DNA of 64,000 bases from Tillus elongatus. Lineage: Eukaryota; Arthropoda; Insecta; Coleoptera; Cleridae. Shown here piece after piece: positions 1 to 10,969 of the stretch. A program made the position numbers and the translations under genes. Below the pieces are notes generated by a model. That model saw only the letters and a list, made by a program, of their open reading frames with translations. It did no database searches and was not told where the DNA came from. The stretch lies in assembly GCA_964006375.1 (NCBI GenBank), contig OZ023265.1, positions 169,768,533-169,832,532 of the forward strand, written 5' to 3'. The stretch's first letter is position 1; each line of letters begins with the position of its first letter.

Positions 1-419
1 TATTAGACCCTTAATTGGTTGATTTAATAATAGAGACACAATTAACTGCTGGAAGGGAAGCGAAAACGAGGGAGATACGTTTATTTTTTCTCAGTGTTAT
101 ATATATAACATTACGGTAAATGATGATATTAGAGCTTACTTATATTTTGAGGAACAAATTGAAAGAGCACTGTTGGATGGTCGTGGCCTAAATTCTTTCC
201 AGGACAGAAGCACTATGGAGAAAATACATTAGTGTTACTTCAAGAATGGTCGGTTGTTTGCGAGGCATTGTTTTAAGGATATCTGGAGCACAGGACTTTA
301 TGGTTAACGAGTAACATTCAGAATAATATCTTTACTAAATGCAAGCTATTTGTATTGTTCAATGACCAAGTGATTAAATTTATATTTTTCGTGTTTCAGA
401 TATTAGAGTATTTTATAAT
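1..419. other. unannotated AT-rich DNA
   Basis: No coding signal, tRNA or recognisable repeat boundary was seen here. It flanks the 3' hairpin of the first HINE-like copy. Confidence 0.5.
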
Positions 420-1368
420 ATTAGTGAATGTTCATTAAGAACATTCGTTAATAAATTCACTAATAGAGAGGCAACGAGACGCAAGACTGTCTGAAAAATT
501 TTCAAATGAGCGCGAATTAGGGCCCCTAGAACCCAACTAATTTGAACGAAACTTGTCACACATCTTCATTGTATTAAGACCGCGGCCGAGTTCGTATACC
601 AGCTATAACGGACATTTTTCCACCAAAAATATACAAAAATATTTTTGAAAACGCAATATTTTTGTAAGTATTAAAGTAACTGGAATGACACTTTACATGT
701 GGCTAGAAATATTTGGAGTTTTTTCGAAATTAAAAATAAAATCTGAAAGATATGGGTTGAATCGACTCAGTGGTTAAATAGTCCAATGGCTAACAGATAG
801 AGTTAACTGCCACGCGTAGATTGATTCATTCAACAGGGCTAAACCATCAACGGTAACGAAACAAAATAAATAACAGACAAAAAACATACTACCCGAACCA
901 ACAATCGTGAAATCTCGGCCACAAATATCGCAAAAGGATATATGACATGAAATTAAAAATTTGCCTATAACTATATTTGTAGCTTAATGAACGGCCTCAA
1001 ATACATTTTTAGAATGAAAGTGTAGCATAATATAGTGGAAATGTAAACAAAATCAAGTCAAGTCTCCATAAAAAAGATTTTAAAATAGTTTTTTTTTAAT
1101 CTTTGAACTTAAAACATAAGACGTTATATAAGATCTAAAGAGTGATCGCATGTGTTTCAATGGCGATTCTGCTAATTCTGTACTTAATTGTTACGCATAC
1201 TTTTAATAATATAATACACACATCAGAAAAGTCTAGGGATATTTTTAAAAATGCACGTATTTTTTTCTTGATGTGATTTAAGAAGAAAACAAAAAAACGA
1301 TGGTATAAGTAAGTGTTTAATATTACATAAAATGAAATGTTCTATTCAAGAAACCTAAAAGATTATTT

Positions 1369-1373
<5 letters not shown>

Positions 1374-1444
<71 letters not shown>
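1374..1444. repeat. (TA)n microsatellite
   Basis: A near-pure TA dinucleotide tract of about 70 bp inside the non-coding 3' part of the Tc1 element. Confidence 0.95.
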
Positions 1445-1445
<1 letters not shown>

Positions 1446-1496
1446 TGAAAGACAAATTTTAAGAATTTGTCAAAAACATGCATGTAAGAAAAAAGT

Positions 1497-2493
1497 TTAA
1501 TACAAAGTATGACCTCCACGTTGAGTAATTACAGCTCTACGTCTATTGCTCATAGACAAAATGAGATTGCCAAGGTCTCCTTGTAGCAAACGTGCCCACT
1601 CTCCTGTCAGAAGCTCCTGGAATGTAAACGCATTGTGGATGTTGCCCATATGTTAAGTAAATCTTCGTTGAAGTATATAGTAGACATGTTCTATCGGATT
1701 CAGGTCCGGGAATTATGCAGGCCATGGTAACACTTCAATTTCCGCGTTATCCGGCCAGTTGGTTACGATGCGCGCGGTATGTAGATTATCATGCATTAGG
1801 TGGAAGTTTTGACCAAGAGCGCCTGCACATGGACACACGATAGGTTGAAGAATGGTATCCAGATAGAGCTGAGCAGCTAAAAAACGATTTGGAAAAACGA
1901 GTTCGGTTCTGCCGCCAATAATTATTCCGCCCCATGCCATTATTGTGCCACCTCGGCATGGGTACACTTCCTGAATATGTTTTAAGCGTTCCGCATTTCC
2001 AGATCGTCTCCACACCCTTATTCGACGAGAATCCGGATGGAAACAAACCTAGATTCGTCTGTGAATAAAACTGTAGCCCAGTTATCTGCAGACCAATTCA
2101 GATAATTTTGGCACCAGTCCAATCTTGCAGCGCGATTGCCTCTGGAAATAGGTGGACATCTGAGTGGATGTCTACTAGATAGGTTTGCTTCGTAAAGATG
2201 ATTTCTTACAGTATCTCGGCTAATGGTTACATTATTCGCCCATTGCAGAGTCGTAACCAATTCAGGTGCTCTAATTGTAGGCTGCCTTCTGGCAGTTAAA
2301 CATAAAATGTATCCTGACCTGCCGTCGTAGAGCGTCCTCGTCCTGGATGTTGCTCGGCCAGACTGCGATTTTCCCTTAAACGCCTCCATAAACGACTTGT
2401 CACACTTTGCGAAACACCCATCCGGTCAGCTACTTCATTCTGCCGCATGCCCGCTTAAAGAAGGCCTACCACTCGTCTAAAGTCAAATGTCAT
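1497..2493 (-). pseudogene. Tc1-like transposase pseudogene
   Basis: The frame starts at an ATG (2493, MTFDFRRVVGLL) and ends at 1497 with the typical Tc1 C-terminus (ITQRGGHTLY). That span is about 330 codons, close to the family norm. In order one sees the N-terminal helix-turn-helix (MGVSQSVTSRLWRRLRE), a second HTH (ISRDTVRNHLYEANLSSRHP), the first catalytic aspartate in VLFTDESRF and the second in HLMHDNLHTAR. The DLNPIEH motif carrying the third acidic residue is in another frame. At least two frameshifts and internal stops (near 2457 and 2297) break it. The product would be a DDE cut-and-paste transposase; this copy cannot make one. Confidence 0.85.
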
Positions 2494-2845
2494 GGTAAAA
2501 CACAATATTTTAAATGCAGCCACTAAACAACAACTGAATAATGACTGAAGTCTAAACTGACTTCACAGGTACATATGAAAATTCTACTTTTATGATATAT
2601 CGGGTTTATTAATTTTGATATCATTTAAACTTTTTTTTTAACAACAGATGGTTTTATATTGAGTGATTGATTAAATACATACACCGTGAGTGCAATTTGA
2701 CCAATTACAAAATCAATTGGTTCCCTTTTTTTGTATTATTAAAAAACATCCCTAGACTTTTCCGATGTGTTTATATCCCAGGCATGAAGCCGGTGTCAAG
2801 TATCACGTAAACAAAACGTTAGTTAACGTATCTTTAGATAGCTCA

Positions 2846-2905
2846 GTACTTGCTTGCCATGTACACAGAAGGTTGTTTGATCGATTCCGGCCCGACGAAT
2901 GTATG
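2846..2905 (+). repeat. tRNA-like module (Pol III box candidates) in HINE copy 1
   Basis: TAGATAGCTCAGTACTTG resembles a tRNA D-arm/A box, and GATCGATTCC about 45 nt downstream resembles a B box. It is followed by gacgaatgtatg. The homologous place in copy 2 (about 16375-16440, minus) keeps an A-box-like TAGATGGCCCAGAGG and B-box-like GATCGAATCC. It is best read as a decayed tRNA-derived SINE head carried inside the repeat, not a working tRNA. Confidence 0.4.
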
Positions 2906-3338
2906 ATTTCTTTCATTCAGGCGATTAATAAGTAAAAATAACTGCTACGTTTATAATTTGGCAGATACTTTACTTTTCTAAATATAAATTAAGTTTCCTT
3001 TTGGATATCTTTTGTAATTTTAATGAAATTTGTAATATAAGTTTCTTTTGAAGAGACTTACACTATCTATAGATATAGTAAAATTTCATTTTTTAGCTTC
3101 ATGGAAAATTGTGTTTTGGGCATTTTTCTGAAAAGGAGTTAGAACACAAGATTTTTTATATAGAGAGATATCGATGGTAATACTTTTGAAAGAATTCTCC
3201 AAATGTGCGCGTACTAGGACCTCTAAAATTCATCACTAAGGTCTGTGTAAGTTTACATTATTAATTTTAGTAATATGCCGTATAACTATAGTGTACAATT
3301 CTTATAAATTCACTACTATAACCCACTTGCTGCGTCCC

Positions 3339-3699
3339 GATTTTTTTTAAGTTATCAGTTTAGCGAAGCGCAGAAAGAAATATGTTTTCGTATGGGCTTA
3401 CAAGTCTCAAATTATAACCTATTTAGCGATTTTTTTGCACAAATTATTCTTTTAAAGTAACAGCCGTTTGAAGGTTTAAAGGTTGCAGCGGTCTCAAGAG
3501 GAATTCAAAGATATCAGATTTAGTCTCTGGTATTTTATCACTGAATGTTATAATGATTATTATCACATACAGCTATGGGCAGAGGATAAATCCTATGGAT
3601 TTCGTGTTTGCAATGGCTAGGTGCGCACAACCAGAATACAGCACAAGTCCAAAAATATACTAAACTCACAAACTTGAACAAAACTTAGAGAATAGTAAA
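3339..3699. other. unannotated
   Basis: No coding or repeat signal was recognised between the HINE head and the LINE 3' fragment. Confidence 0.4.
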
Positions 3700-4330
3700 G
3701 TCAAATTAAGTCATATTGTCTTTTAAAGGTATTCACAGATTATGCTGCGCTCACCACTTGAGAAATCAGACTGTTCCAACTCCCAAACACTTAATTCGAG
3801 AGAAAAGTCTGCCGACAACGAACGCTGAACGCCTTTCTGCAAAATTTATATTCGTGCCCACAGAGACGACTATCAAAATTTTGAGTAAACAGAATGTGCA
3901 ACGGTATTCATGTGAAACCATGCACGATACGATATGTAAAAATCAGGTCACTTTGTTCACGTCTCTCAGCAAATGATTTCGTACCCCATACTTGTAACCT
4001 AACCACGTAGCTTTCCCTGAGAATGCCATAAGGTACTCGGCTTGCTGCTCGCTGCACTCTTCCTAGACGGTCACGGTCGCTTGATGGGTACCAGGCTGGT
4101 CCGAAATACTCCATTAAAGGTATAATGTAGGTAGTGTATACAACTTAAGTTCACTAGGGATTAATATGGTGAAAATACTTACGGATCATCTACAGCATAC
4201 GATTTGACATGAAACAGACACCGGGCAAAAGTTGAGACCAGGTCAAGTTCTCAGTCAGAATGACTCCCGGATCGGTCTGTTGTTTTACCGTTGTAAGCTG
4301 GGTTCCATTATTGTAGTATGGAATTCTATT
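3700..4330 (-). pseudogene. CR1/jockey-type LINE reverse transcriptase, C-terminal fragment
   Basis: On the minus strand a thumb/C-terminal region of a non-LTR reverse transcriptase can be followed in order. First comes DPGVILTENLTWSQ, then MIRKYF, then IIPLMEYFGPAWYPS. Next are DRLGRVQRAASRVPYG, then YRIVHG. After stops, SNRVFGSWNSLISQVV and SVNTFKRQYD follow. This order is typical of the region following the YADD palm in CR1/L2/jockey elements. The palm and the endonuclease are absent, and stops and a frame change interrupt it. It is a 5'-truncated dead copy, from a different lineage than LINE-A and the 25.7-kb LINE. Confidence 0.75.
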
Positions 4331-4815
4331 TTTTTTCAATGTGTAATACTAAACACTTGGTGGTGTTGAGGGGAAGCAGGCATGACTTGCACCAATCCTC
4401 CTTAATTGTTTTAGAAGAGAAAAGTAACTTGTCAGCTAGTTTCTCTGTATGTGAATCGTCCAGAAGATTTTTGGATTTTATGTGAGATTTTCAGAGATTT
4501 TGCACTTTTTGAAGTCTAACGAATATATTATTAGCTACAATTTCTAGATCTTAATTTATTGACAATTAAAGATTAATTTTAAATGAATGCTTCTCTTAAG
4601 TTTTTAAAAACATTATTAGTTGGTTTTTAAGTTTTGTTGGCAATTATGATGTATATTTTTTTTAATAGTAACTATTTTGTGTTACTTCTTTTAGGAAATA
4701 TAAAGATTTATTTGTTTTGAATAATAGTGGTGTTAAATATTTTGTATTCAGTCCAATATTCAAGTATGTATTGTATTGTACTGTCTTGTATTTTTGGCAT
4801 AGATTTTAGAGCCTA

Positions 4816-5009
4816 TTGCCCGGTTTTACAAAGTCCGATTACATATTTAACGGCCGGTTAGTTAATCAAGGCTTAATACAACCAATCACAGCTTTAAAAT
4901 ATTTGGTTGTCATAGCAAAAACGCTAATCACAGTCTGTGATTGGTGGTCTGAAGCCTTGATTAACTAACCGTCCGTTAAATATTTAGTCAAGCTTTGTGA
5001 AACTGGGTA
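4816..5009. mobile_element. MITE with about 75-bp inverted repeats
   Basis: The two halves are near-perfect inverted copies. Left: GGTTTTACAAAG, then aacggccggttagttaatca and agg-cttaa. Right: the complements of the same blocks, up to ctttgtgaaactgggta. TA lies outside both ends (4814-4815 and 5010-5011), suggesting a Tc1/mariner-mobilised MITE. It has no coding capacity; RNA from it would fold into a long hairpin. Confidence 0.75.
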
Positions 5010-5899
5010 TAAGTCTCGTAGTTAACAAATCAAGATTGTTTGGCTCGAATGTAAAGAATCTGGTTCGAAAAAAATATGTATTATGTCTATGCCCAAATTT
5101 CAGGTGTCGTCACACAAATGCAAGGTTCGAAGTTGTAGAATTCGTTTACTGTGACGAAATAACCAAGTAAAATCTGACAACATTGCTAAGCAATTACATA
5201 TCTGTATACAAACTCTAGAAAATTCGTTTTGTAAATAAGGCGTGACTTCGTAAATCAAATTTTTTAGACATGTAAAATGTTTCTAGCTTCATTTATCAAA
5301 CTTTTTCTTGTTTTCATTCATTGCATAAAGATAATCAGTCATCTTTACTAATAAAAATTACAAAAATGTGTCACGTATCTAATGGTAGCCGTTGGAAAGT
5401 ATAAAATTCTCGACAGGCAACATTTTGTACCAGGAGAATGAAGCAATTTGTTAAGATTAATGAGATTGGCGGTGACCGATTAGGCAGCTCCTCAACCATG
5501 AAAAACTTCACATCGTCTATGACATCACATAATAGTTAATGCCTTCTAGCTAACATTATAATAGATTTACAGTCCGTCTAAAAATTCAATTACGAGGATT
5601 ATCACGCATATACTATGCAAAAGTGAATGCAGATCGTACTTTTCTTTTACTGCAAAATTCATGAGAATTATATCTGAGAATTATGTCCTGCGTGTACTGA
5701 AGAAACGAAATTTTATTTTTTTGTCACAGAATGTCTGCCACTTTGTATACGAGTATTAAATAGCCGAAGATACTATGATTTTGAAAAAGTGTCTTTCACC
5801 TGTTCCATACTGAACAATCTGATAACACTGTCAACCACCTCCAATCCCCCTCTATATGTACTTTAGAAAATATTAGAAATATGTTCACAACATTTTTAT
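5010..5899. other. unannotated
   Basis: AT-rich sequence with no ORF of interest and no repeat boundary recognised. Confidence 0.4.
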
Positions 5900-6035
5900 C
5901 TTAGCGAATTTTCGTAGAGGTTCGCTGATAACGAGATCACGACTCTAAGATTTTGTAAAAATTTCTCCAAATAAGCGCCTACCAGAGCCCCTAGAACCTA
6001 TAGCTAGGACCAGTTTCAAACTGAAACCTTAAAAC
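5900..6035 (-). mobile_element. HINE-like tail fragment
   Basis: The complement carries ggttctaggggctc and the downstream block, followed by a gcgaa...ttcgc hairpin at about 5903-5931. This is the tail module of the HINE-like family. No head was found to its right, so it is truncated. Confidence 0.55.
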
Positions 6036-6543
6036 CTACTCTTTTCACTTACCTACAAACTACTGGTTATATATGATGTGCCCGTTTATCGACTTATTGG
6101 ATAAAGCAAGGGATTGTATTAAATTTATTCTGTTAAATGAAAATATAACACTTGTAAACTACACACTTTATAACTTAAGCTGCTGCCAAAACTTCACAGA
6201 AGAGATCTAGTCAAAAAAATCTGCAAATACTGGAGTCAAATGAAGAATACTATTAATCAGAACCTCTATAACTTCAACAGCTGCCAAAGCATCACAAAAG
6301 GGATGTACTTAATAAATCTGCAGATAGTGATGTCAAATGAAAAACAATAACTGTCAAAACATATATTGGAGATCTGGGTAAACCGACTTTTTGCAATATT
6401 GGTTCTCCATAGGATGCAATTGTTTTAGAATAGTTGTTTAATAGTCACCAATTTTTATATTTCGAACGGTATTCTGTTGATTAAAAAACGGTGAAATTTA
6501 TTATTATTTTTAGAATTGTATTCCAAACGTTTCAGAGATTTAT
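6036..6543. other. unannotated
   Basis: Two short diverged copies of a 'tctgcaaata-(c/g)tg-tcaaatga' phrase are seen near 6220 and 6315. Nothing else was recognised. Confidence 0.35.
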
Positions 6544-6556
6544 TATTTTTATTGTT

Positions 6557-6912
6557 GTGTGTGTGTTTTGTTTTTTTAACGTCGGCCTATTTCCGCGACT
6601 ATGGCCAATCACCGACGCCAGGGAGCAGTTTCACCTTACACTCCTGGAAATTTTGCCGAACCCCTGTATTTCTGTAAAGAGGGTAGGGATCTTTAACGTG
6701 CCCAACATCGAATGGACACGGGACTGGCGGTTTTACGCCCCCTCCGAAGGGGGGAACGTGCAGACATTCAACTTGCTCAAATACAATGCCAGAACCTCGG
6801 TTGATGTTATTTTTACAGTTTGTACTGAAAAAGTGAAAGGAGTACCCCGGGATCGAACCCAGTGCCCTTCGGTTCAGAGGCACACGTTCTTACCCCTGAA
6901 CCACCGAGGTTC
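6557..6912 (-). mobile_element. tRNA-derived SINE with target-site duplication (copy 1)
   Basis: Read on the minus strand from 6912, the head has an A box (GTGGTTCAGGGGTAAGAAC) and a canonical B box (GGGTTCGATCCCGGG). A body of about 250 bp follows, including the phrase gggcacgttaaagatccc. The 3' end is a poly(A)-rich tail (aaaaaaacaaaac, then CA repeats). A 13-bp direct repeat, tatttttattgtt, flanks it at 6544-6556 and 6913-6925, as LINE-driven retroposition predicts. The second copy at 20.7 kb confirms family status. The open frame across this element (6491-6943) is a by-product, not a gene. Confidence 0.88.
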
Positions 6913-6925
6913 TATTTTTATTGTT

Positions 6926-7326
6926 ATTAATTACCGTTTTTGAAACACACTTCATCTCTTACGCAGGTAATAGGGATATATTTTTGAGTGTCAAACCCTT
7001 GTAATAGGACTTCGTCTTGTAATGCAGTGAACATATTATTATTATTATTTCGAATGGTTACTTAGGCGGTTTTGGAAGGAAAACCACAAACTATTTTTTT
7101 GGTACTTCTTGCCTTTTTTCACCCAAAATAAGTCAATCTTTGTCTGTACTACGTTTTGTTAACCACATAAATATTTTGATGCTGTGCCCTTCTTTGACAT
7201 CTGGTTGGACCAAACTTTTTTTCTCTAGTTGCTTAAAACTCTGCTGTTGACTTAGAGGACTTAGTATTTTATAAGTTATTTGATTACCACAACTTAGATA
7301 AAAAATTCTCCCAGGTCTCTCTCTCA
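6926..7326. other. unannotated
   Basis: Contains a short (ATT)n run near 7037-7050. Nothing else was recognised. Confidence 0.4.
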
Positions 7327-7475
7327 GGTCACCTTCTGACAACAACTTGGTCCAGCTCTTCGACTAGCTTTCTGAAAAAACCGACCTCTTTCCTCCTTGT
7401 CGAGAACCACGGTACGATAGTATTTAGGCTGTAAGCGCTCGTGGTGTGTTGTTGAAATATAAAAAAGTATATAAA
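7327..7475 (+). pseudogene. internally deleted LINE-A remnant
   Basis: The first half (gtcaccttctgacaacaact, encoding SPSDNN...VQLFD) matches the endonuclease region of LINE-A at about 22999-23055. The second half (tacgatag-tatttaggctgt and the next 40 bp) matches the 3' end of LINE-A at 24655-24710. About 1.6 kb of element between the two halves is missing, so this is a fusion of the endonuclease segment to the 3' terminus. Confidence 0.75.
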
Positions 7476-8721
7476 ATATGTGACTAACTTTATGGCGGAT
7501 ATTATATATACATATATATATATCAGTTTAATCAACTGGAAAAGCAAAGCAAGGAAGAGAAAGCAGGAGGGCTAAATCTAAAAGTTGAGGATCTAAGAAC
7601 CTAGTACATATTTGTTTAAATAACTTAAGTTTATTGTACTGGTGATAAAAGTCTTTAGCTATGTCGAAACCTTCTTATAGCATGACTCCACTAGATTTTT
7701 TCGCATAAAGTTACCTATATAAAAACACTTTTAATGCGAGTCCTTTAACAACAACAAAAATGCCAAGAAATAATTTGAATTGCTGTCGAGTCGCTCCTGC
7801 CCCAACAAAGTAGTCCTCCAAAAAAAGGCAAACTGAACACACGACTACGTAAAGCTTCACAATTCAGTGGCAGTTATTGTGGTTGTTGATAATTTATAAA
7901 AGACGTTATGCATTTGAAAATAGCTTTTTCTTTTCATTTTTAAGGTGATCCTAATCTTTTAGAAGAGTAAATAGTTTTAAAAGGTATACTTTTGGTCCGG
8001 CCAATTCTTGCATCATTCTTCTAAGATATTCATAAACTGAAATAAGGTTTGGGGGTACCGGTTTAAAAATATATATTTTGGTATAATTCTGAATGGTGAC
8101 TATCTTTTTTAACTTCCTGTATATCTAGTTTCACGATGCCATATAAGCAAAACCGGACAAGATAAGAGCTATTCTGAAGCCAAAGAGAAACGCTGTGAAT
8201 CTGTATTTGATAATAAAGTTATCGAGGTTTAAAAATTTCATAACGTAGCAGGTTGACCAGCATTACTCTATAAATCTGGCGAATCTATATTATTTCTACG
8301 AAACTCATCGTAAACGAGGCAATCCATTAGATAAGATAAAAAGCATCGTGCTATCCGAAGGAAATGAATGACAAGCAAAAAGAGACCAACACGAAAGCTG
8401 AGGTTAAATTATCGGACACGTTTACTTAAACGAGGTTTTTTGCCGTAAAAAGTTCAACATGCAACGCCATTTACGTTAACAGTTTATTGTCAGTGATACT
8501 CAATTGTTTTCTTGTAAAAATCACTCTTTGCTTTGCGAAAACGTACCAACTTTAACCCCGTATAACCTTTAAATGTTACTAGGTTTGTGAACTATCGAGA
8601 GAGCTCGCATTTCGTGAGAGGTTTTAATTATTATGGAGTTCGCATTTTCATTACAACGCCGCCCTGGCTATTTTATTGTCCGCCTTTGAATACAGAAAGT
8701 GTACAAGCTAATAAAAAGTCT
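7476..8721. other. unannotated
   Basis: No coding signal. The sequence is low-complexity AT-rich; no repeat boundary was recognised. Confidence 0.4.
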
Positions 8722-9205
8722 GGACGCAGCAAGTGCGTTATGGTAGTTAATTTTCATAGAAAAGATCTGGCACAAATATTTTATTATAACTTTTTTGTCC
8801 TGTAACATAGAAATCTAAATTTTGGTTTATAGTTTACTTTTTATATTTTTCATATCGTAAACCTACCTACCAAATTTGGTTATAAAAGCTTTTTTAATAT
8901 TTAAGATAAAAGTTTTTTTCGAATGAAAACTCAAAATTTCCCCGGAAAACCTTGTCCGATTTTCCTGGTTAACGAACTTATCCAAGCCACTTACAAAAGG
9001 AAGGTACATGCAAAATTTGATCAAAATCGGCCCATGATTTTTTGAGTTATTGGTGTGATAAAAATTATAATAACATATAAAAATTGATGACCCCCGATAT
9101 GGGTTCTAGGGGTCCTAGTTCGCGCTCATTTGCAAAAATTGTTTCAAAATTCAAAAGTCGGGATCTTCCCATTAGTGAATTTTATCTACGAAAATTCACT
9201 AAAAT
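8722..9205 (+). mobile_element. complete compact HINE-like element
   Basis: This is the clearest short copy. The head starts at 8722 (ggacgcagcaagtgcgttat), with its internal ACGCA/TGCGT hairpin. The body includes ttccccggaaaaccttgtcc and ccacttacaaaaggaaggta. The tail at about 9090-9205 has gatatgggttctaggggtcc and closes with a tagtgaattt...aaattcacta hairpin. Where other copies have (TA)n, this copy has only a short AT stretch near 9058-9085. It therefore gives the ground plan of the family at about 485 bp. It has no ORF. Confidence 0.78.
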
Positions 9206-9382
9206 TAAAACCAATTCGAAAAGCGTAAAACATCAGGTTTGTGTGAACTTCTAGTTACAATGTACTAAAATTAATAAATGCGCCTACTCTACTCTTGTTT
9301 TTTCTGTGATTGTTCAACTAAAGGATCATGACATAGAAAGGTCGTGTCTGACATAAACACTTACTACCTTGTAAAAAGGTCT

Positions 9383-10485
9383 GGACGCAGCAAGTGCGTT
9401 ATGGTAGTTAATTTTCATAAAAATGTATTTAATAGCAAATATGTGTGTGTTTTTTTTTAAAAAGAAAGCAGACATAAAATTTGGTAAACACTATAACCTG
9501 TATAGTAGAAACAATGTGTCATGTTTCATCAAAATAACTTTATTGTTTGAAAATGTACAAAACTTTCCAAAAGCAAACTTTAAAAACTGCTTTCTTGGTC
9601 AACCTTATGGCTTAATAGCAAATTGAGCTATTCAAATTTGAAGCATTTAATGAAAATTCACTACCATAACGCACTTGCTGCGTCCAGAATTTATTTTCTT
9701 ACATGCATTAGATTTCTATGGAAAATGCAAAAATGCAATAACATAAGGCGTGTTCGAAAATTTGTATCTTAAATGACTTATGGGCCACCCTGCGATTGGA
9801 GAAATATTTTTTAAGATCTAGCTCAAGACACCCTATAGTTAATGTATACAATTTTTTTCGTATCTCGTATAATAACGGATATATTGGGCTTTGTTGATTT
9901 TTTACGAAAATTCGACAAAAATTATATACCATTAAACGATAAACTCAAACTCTATTGCTAAGACTACTGCTAAAGCATCAGAGAAAGGGTCTATTTGAAA
10001 TGAACTTTCTGGAAATATTTTAGTAAAATAAAGGATAATGACGGTTGAAGTTAAGACTTCAGGCTTTGTAAAACATTCTTCTTGAGACATTTTCTTTCCA
10101 TAACTCGTATTAGTCTTAGGTTTTTTGCCTAACTGTTGCTAATTTTGACGTTTTAAATCGCGACTTTGAATTTTTTTAGGAAAACCTCAATTTATTTTTC
10201 TTTAAAGGCCTATAACTTCTTTTTCTTTAAATCTACAAAGCTAAGTTTTGGCAGGTAATTTACCCATAATGATATAAACTCGTGTACTCACTTTGGTTGC
10301 CCGTACTTTGTTATTTCCGGAGATATGATTTTTTTTCGAAAAGAAACACAAAATTTTCCGGGAAAAGTTGGGCCGATTTTTCTGCCTAACGAACTTGTCC
10401 AAACCACTTGCAAAAGGAAGGTATTTACCAAATTTGATAAAAATCGGCCAAATATTTTTTGAGTTATATGTGAAAATTCACTAAC
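9383..10485 (+). mobile_element. long HINE-like element with an internal inverted head
   Basis: The head at 9383 is mirrored by a complementary head ending at 9685, giving a palindromic module of about 303 bp at the 5' end. The downstream body (gaaaatgcaaaaatgcaata, then ataaggcgtg, then acttatgggccaccctg) matches 51980-52140. The two copies therefore descend from one composite ancestor. The right end stops at gtgaaaattcactaa without a (TA)n tract or full tail. Confidence 0.68.
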
Positions 10486-10969
10486 ACACAAAGCAAAGAC
10501 TTTTGGCGAACTGAATGTTTAGTGCACATTGTTCGAAGCATGACGAAATCTGAAATTGGAAACAAAAGACAGTACATTGAATAAAGATGTGGTAGAGAGT
10601 TCTTTGAGTTTACAAACGTTTGCTTTCTTCTCTCTACGGCATAGTAAAACCTGAAACCGGTTGTAGAGAAGAAAACAGGCACTTGCGAATCCAGAAAATA
10701 AGTCTATATATCTGCATTTATTATGAAACGGCTTCACCAACTAACGGCAATGGCAAAATAACGACTGGTACGGAGCAGTTTGGGTTAAATGTAATGTCGC
10801 GAAATACTAAAATGTTTGAATTAAAATAAAATGCGCGCATTAACATCACTAGTTTATAGAGACTAGCACCGTGGTTCTAATTACCTGTTTAAGACTGTGA
10901 AGGACGAGAATAATTGTTTTGAGGGCAGATTTATACGTGATAAAGGTAATAACAATGTAATACTACAAG
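10486..10969. other. unannotated
   Basis: No feature recognised. The small open frames on both strands lack any family signature. Confidence 0.4.

Larger units (their letters stand above)
1217..2771 (-). mobile_element. Tc1-like transposon nested in HINE copy 1
   Basis: Terminal inverted repeats of about 28 bp are visible: acatcagaaaagtctaggga from about 1220 on the left, and its complement tccctagacttttccgatgt ending near 2768. TA dinucleotides flank both ends (1215-1216 and 2772-2773), as expected for Tc1/mariner insertion. The length of about 1555 bp is usual for Tc1. A (TA)n tract of about 70 bp lies between the left inverted repeat and the 3' end of the transposase frame. Confidence 0.82.
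420..3338 (-). mobile_element. long HINE-like non-autonomous element, copy 1, split by Tc1
   Basis: Read on the minus strand, the head (ctgcgtcc end at about 3337, preceded by an aattcacta-type motif) lies on the right. The tail (the ttctaggggcc motif near 516-540 and a double hairpin at 422-466) lies on the left. Its interior is homologous, in opposite orientation, to 15752-17260: both share the cggccgag, gaatcaatctacgcgtggcagttaac and gaatgtatg blocks. A Tc1 element (1217-2771) interrupts it. The head, subterminal repeat and 3' hairpin match the known layout of non-autonomous helentrons (HINE/DINE-1). That classification is inference, since no Rep/helicase gene is present. Confidence 0.6.

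Noticed and set aside
6491..6943. 150-codon open frame as a gene
   Set aside because: It lies across a tRNA-derived SINE with target duplication; the sequence is explained by the SINE, and the frame has no family signature.
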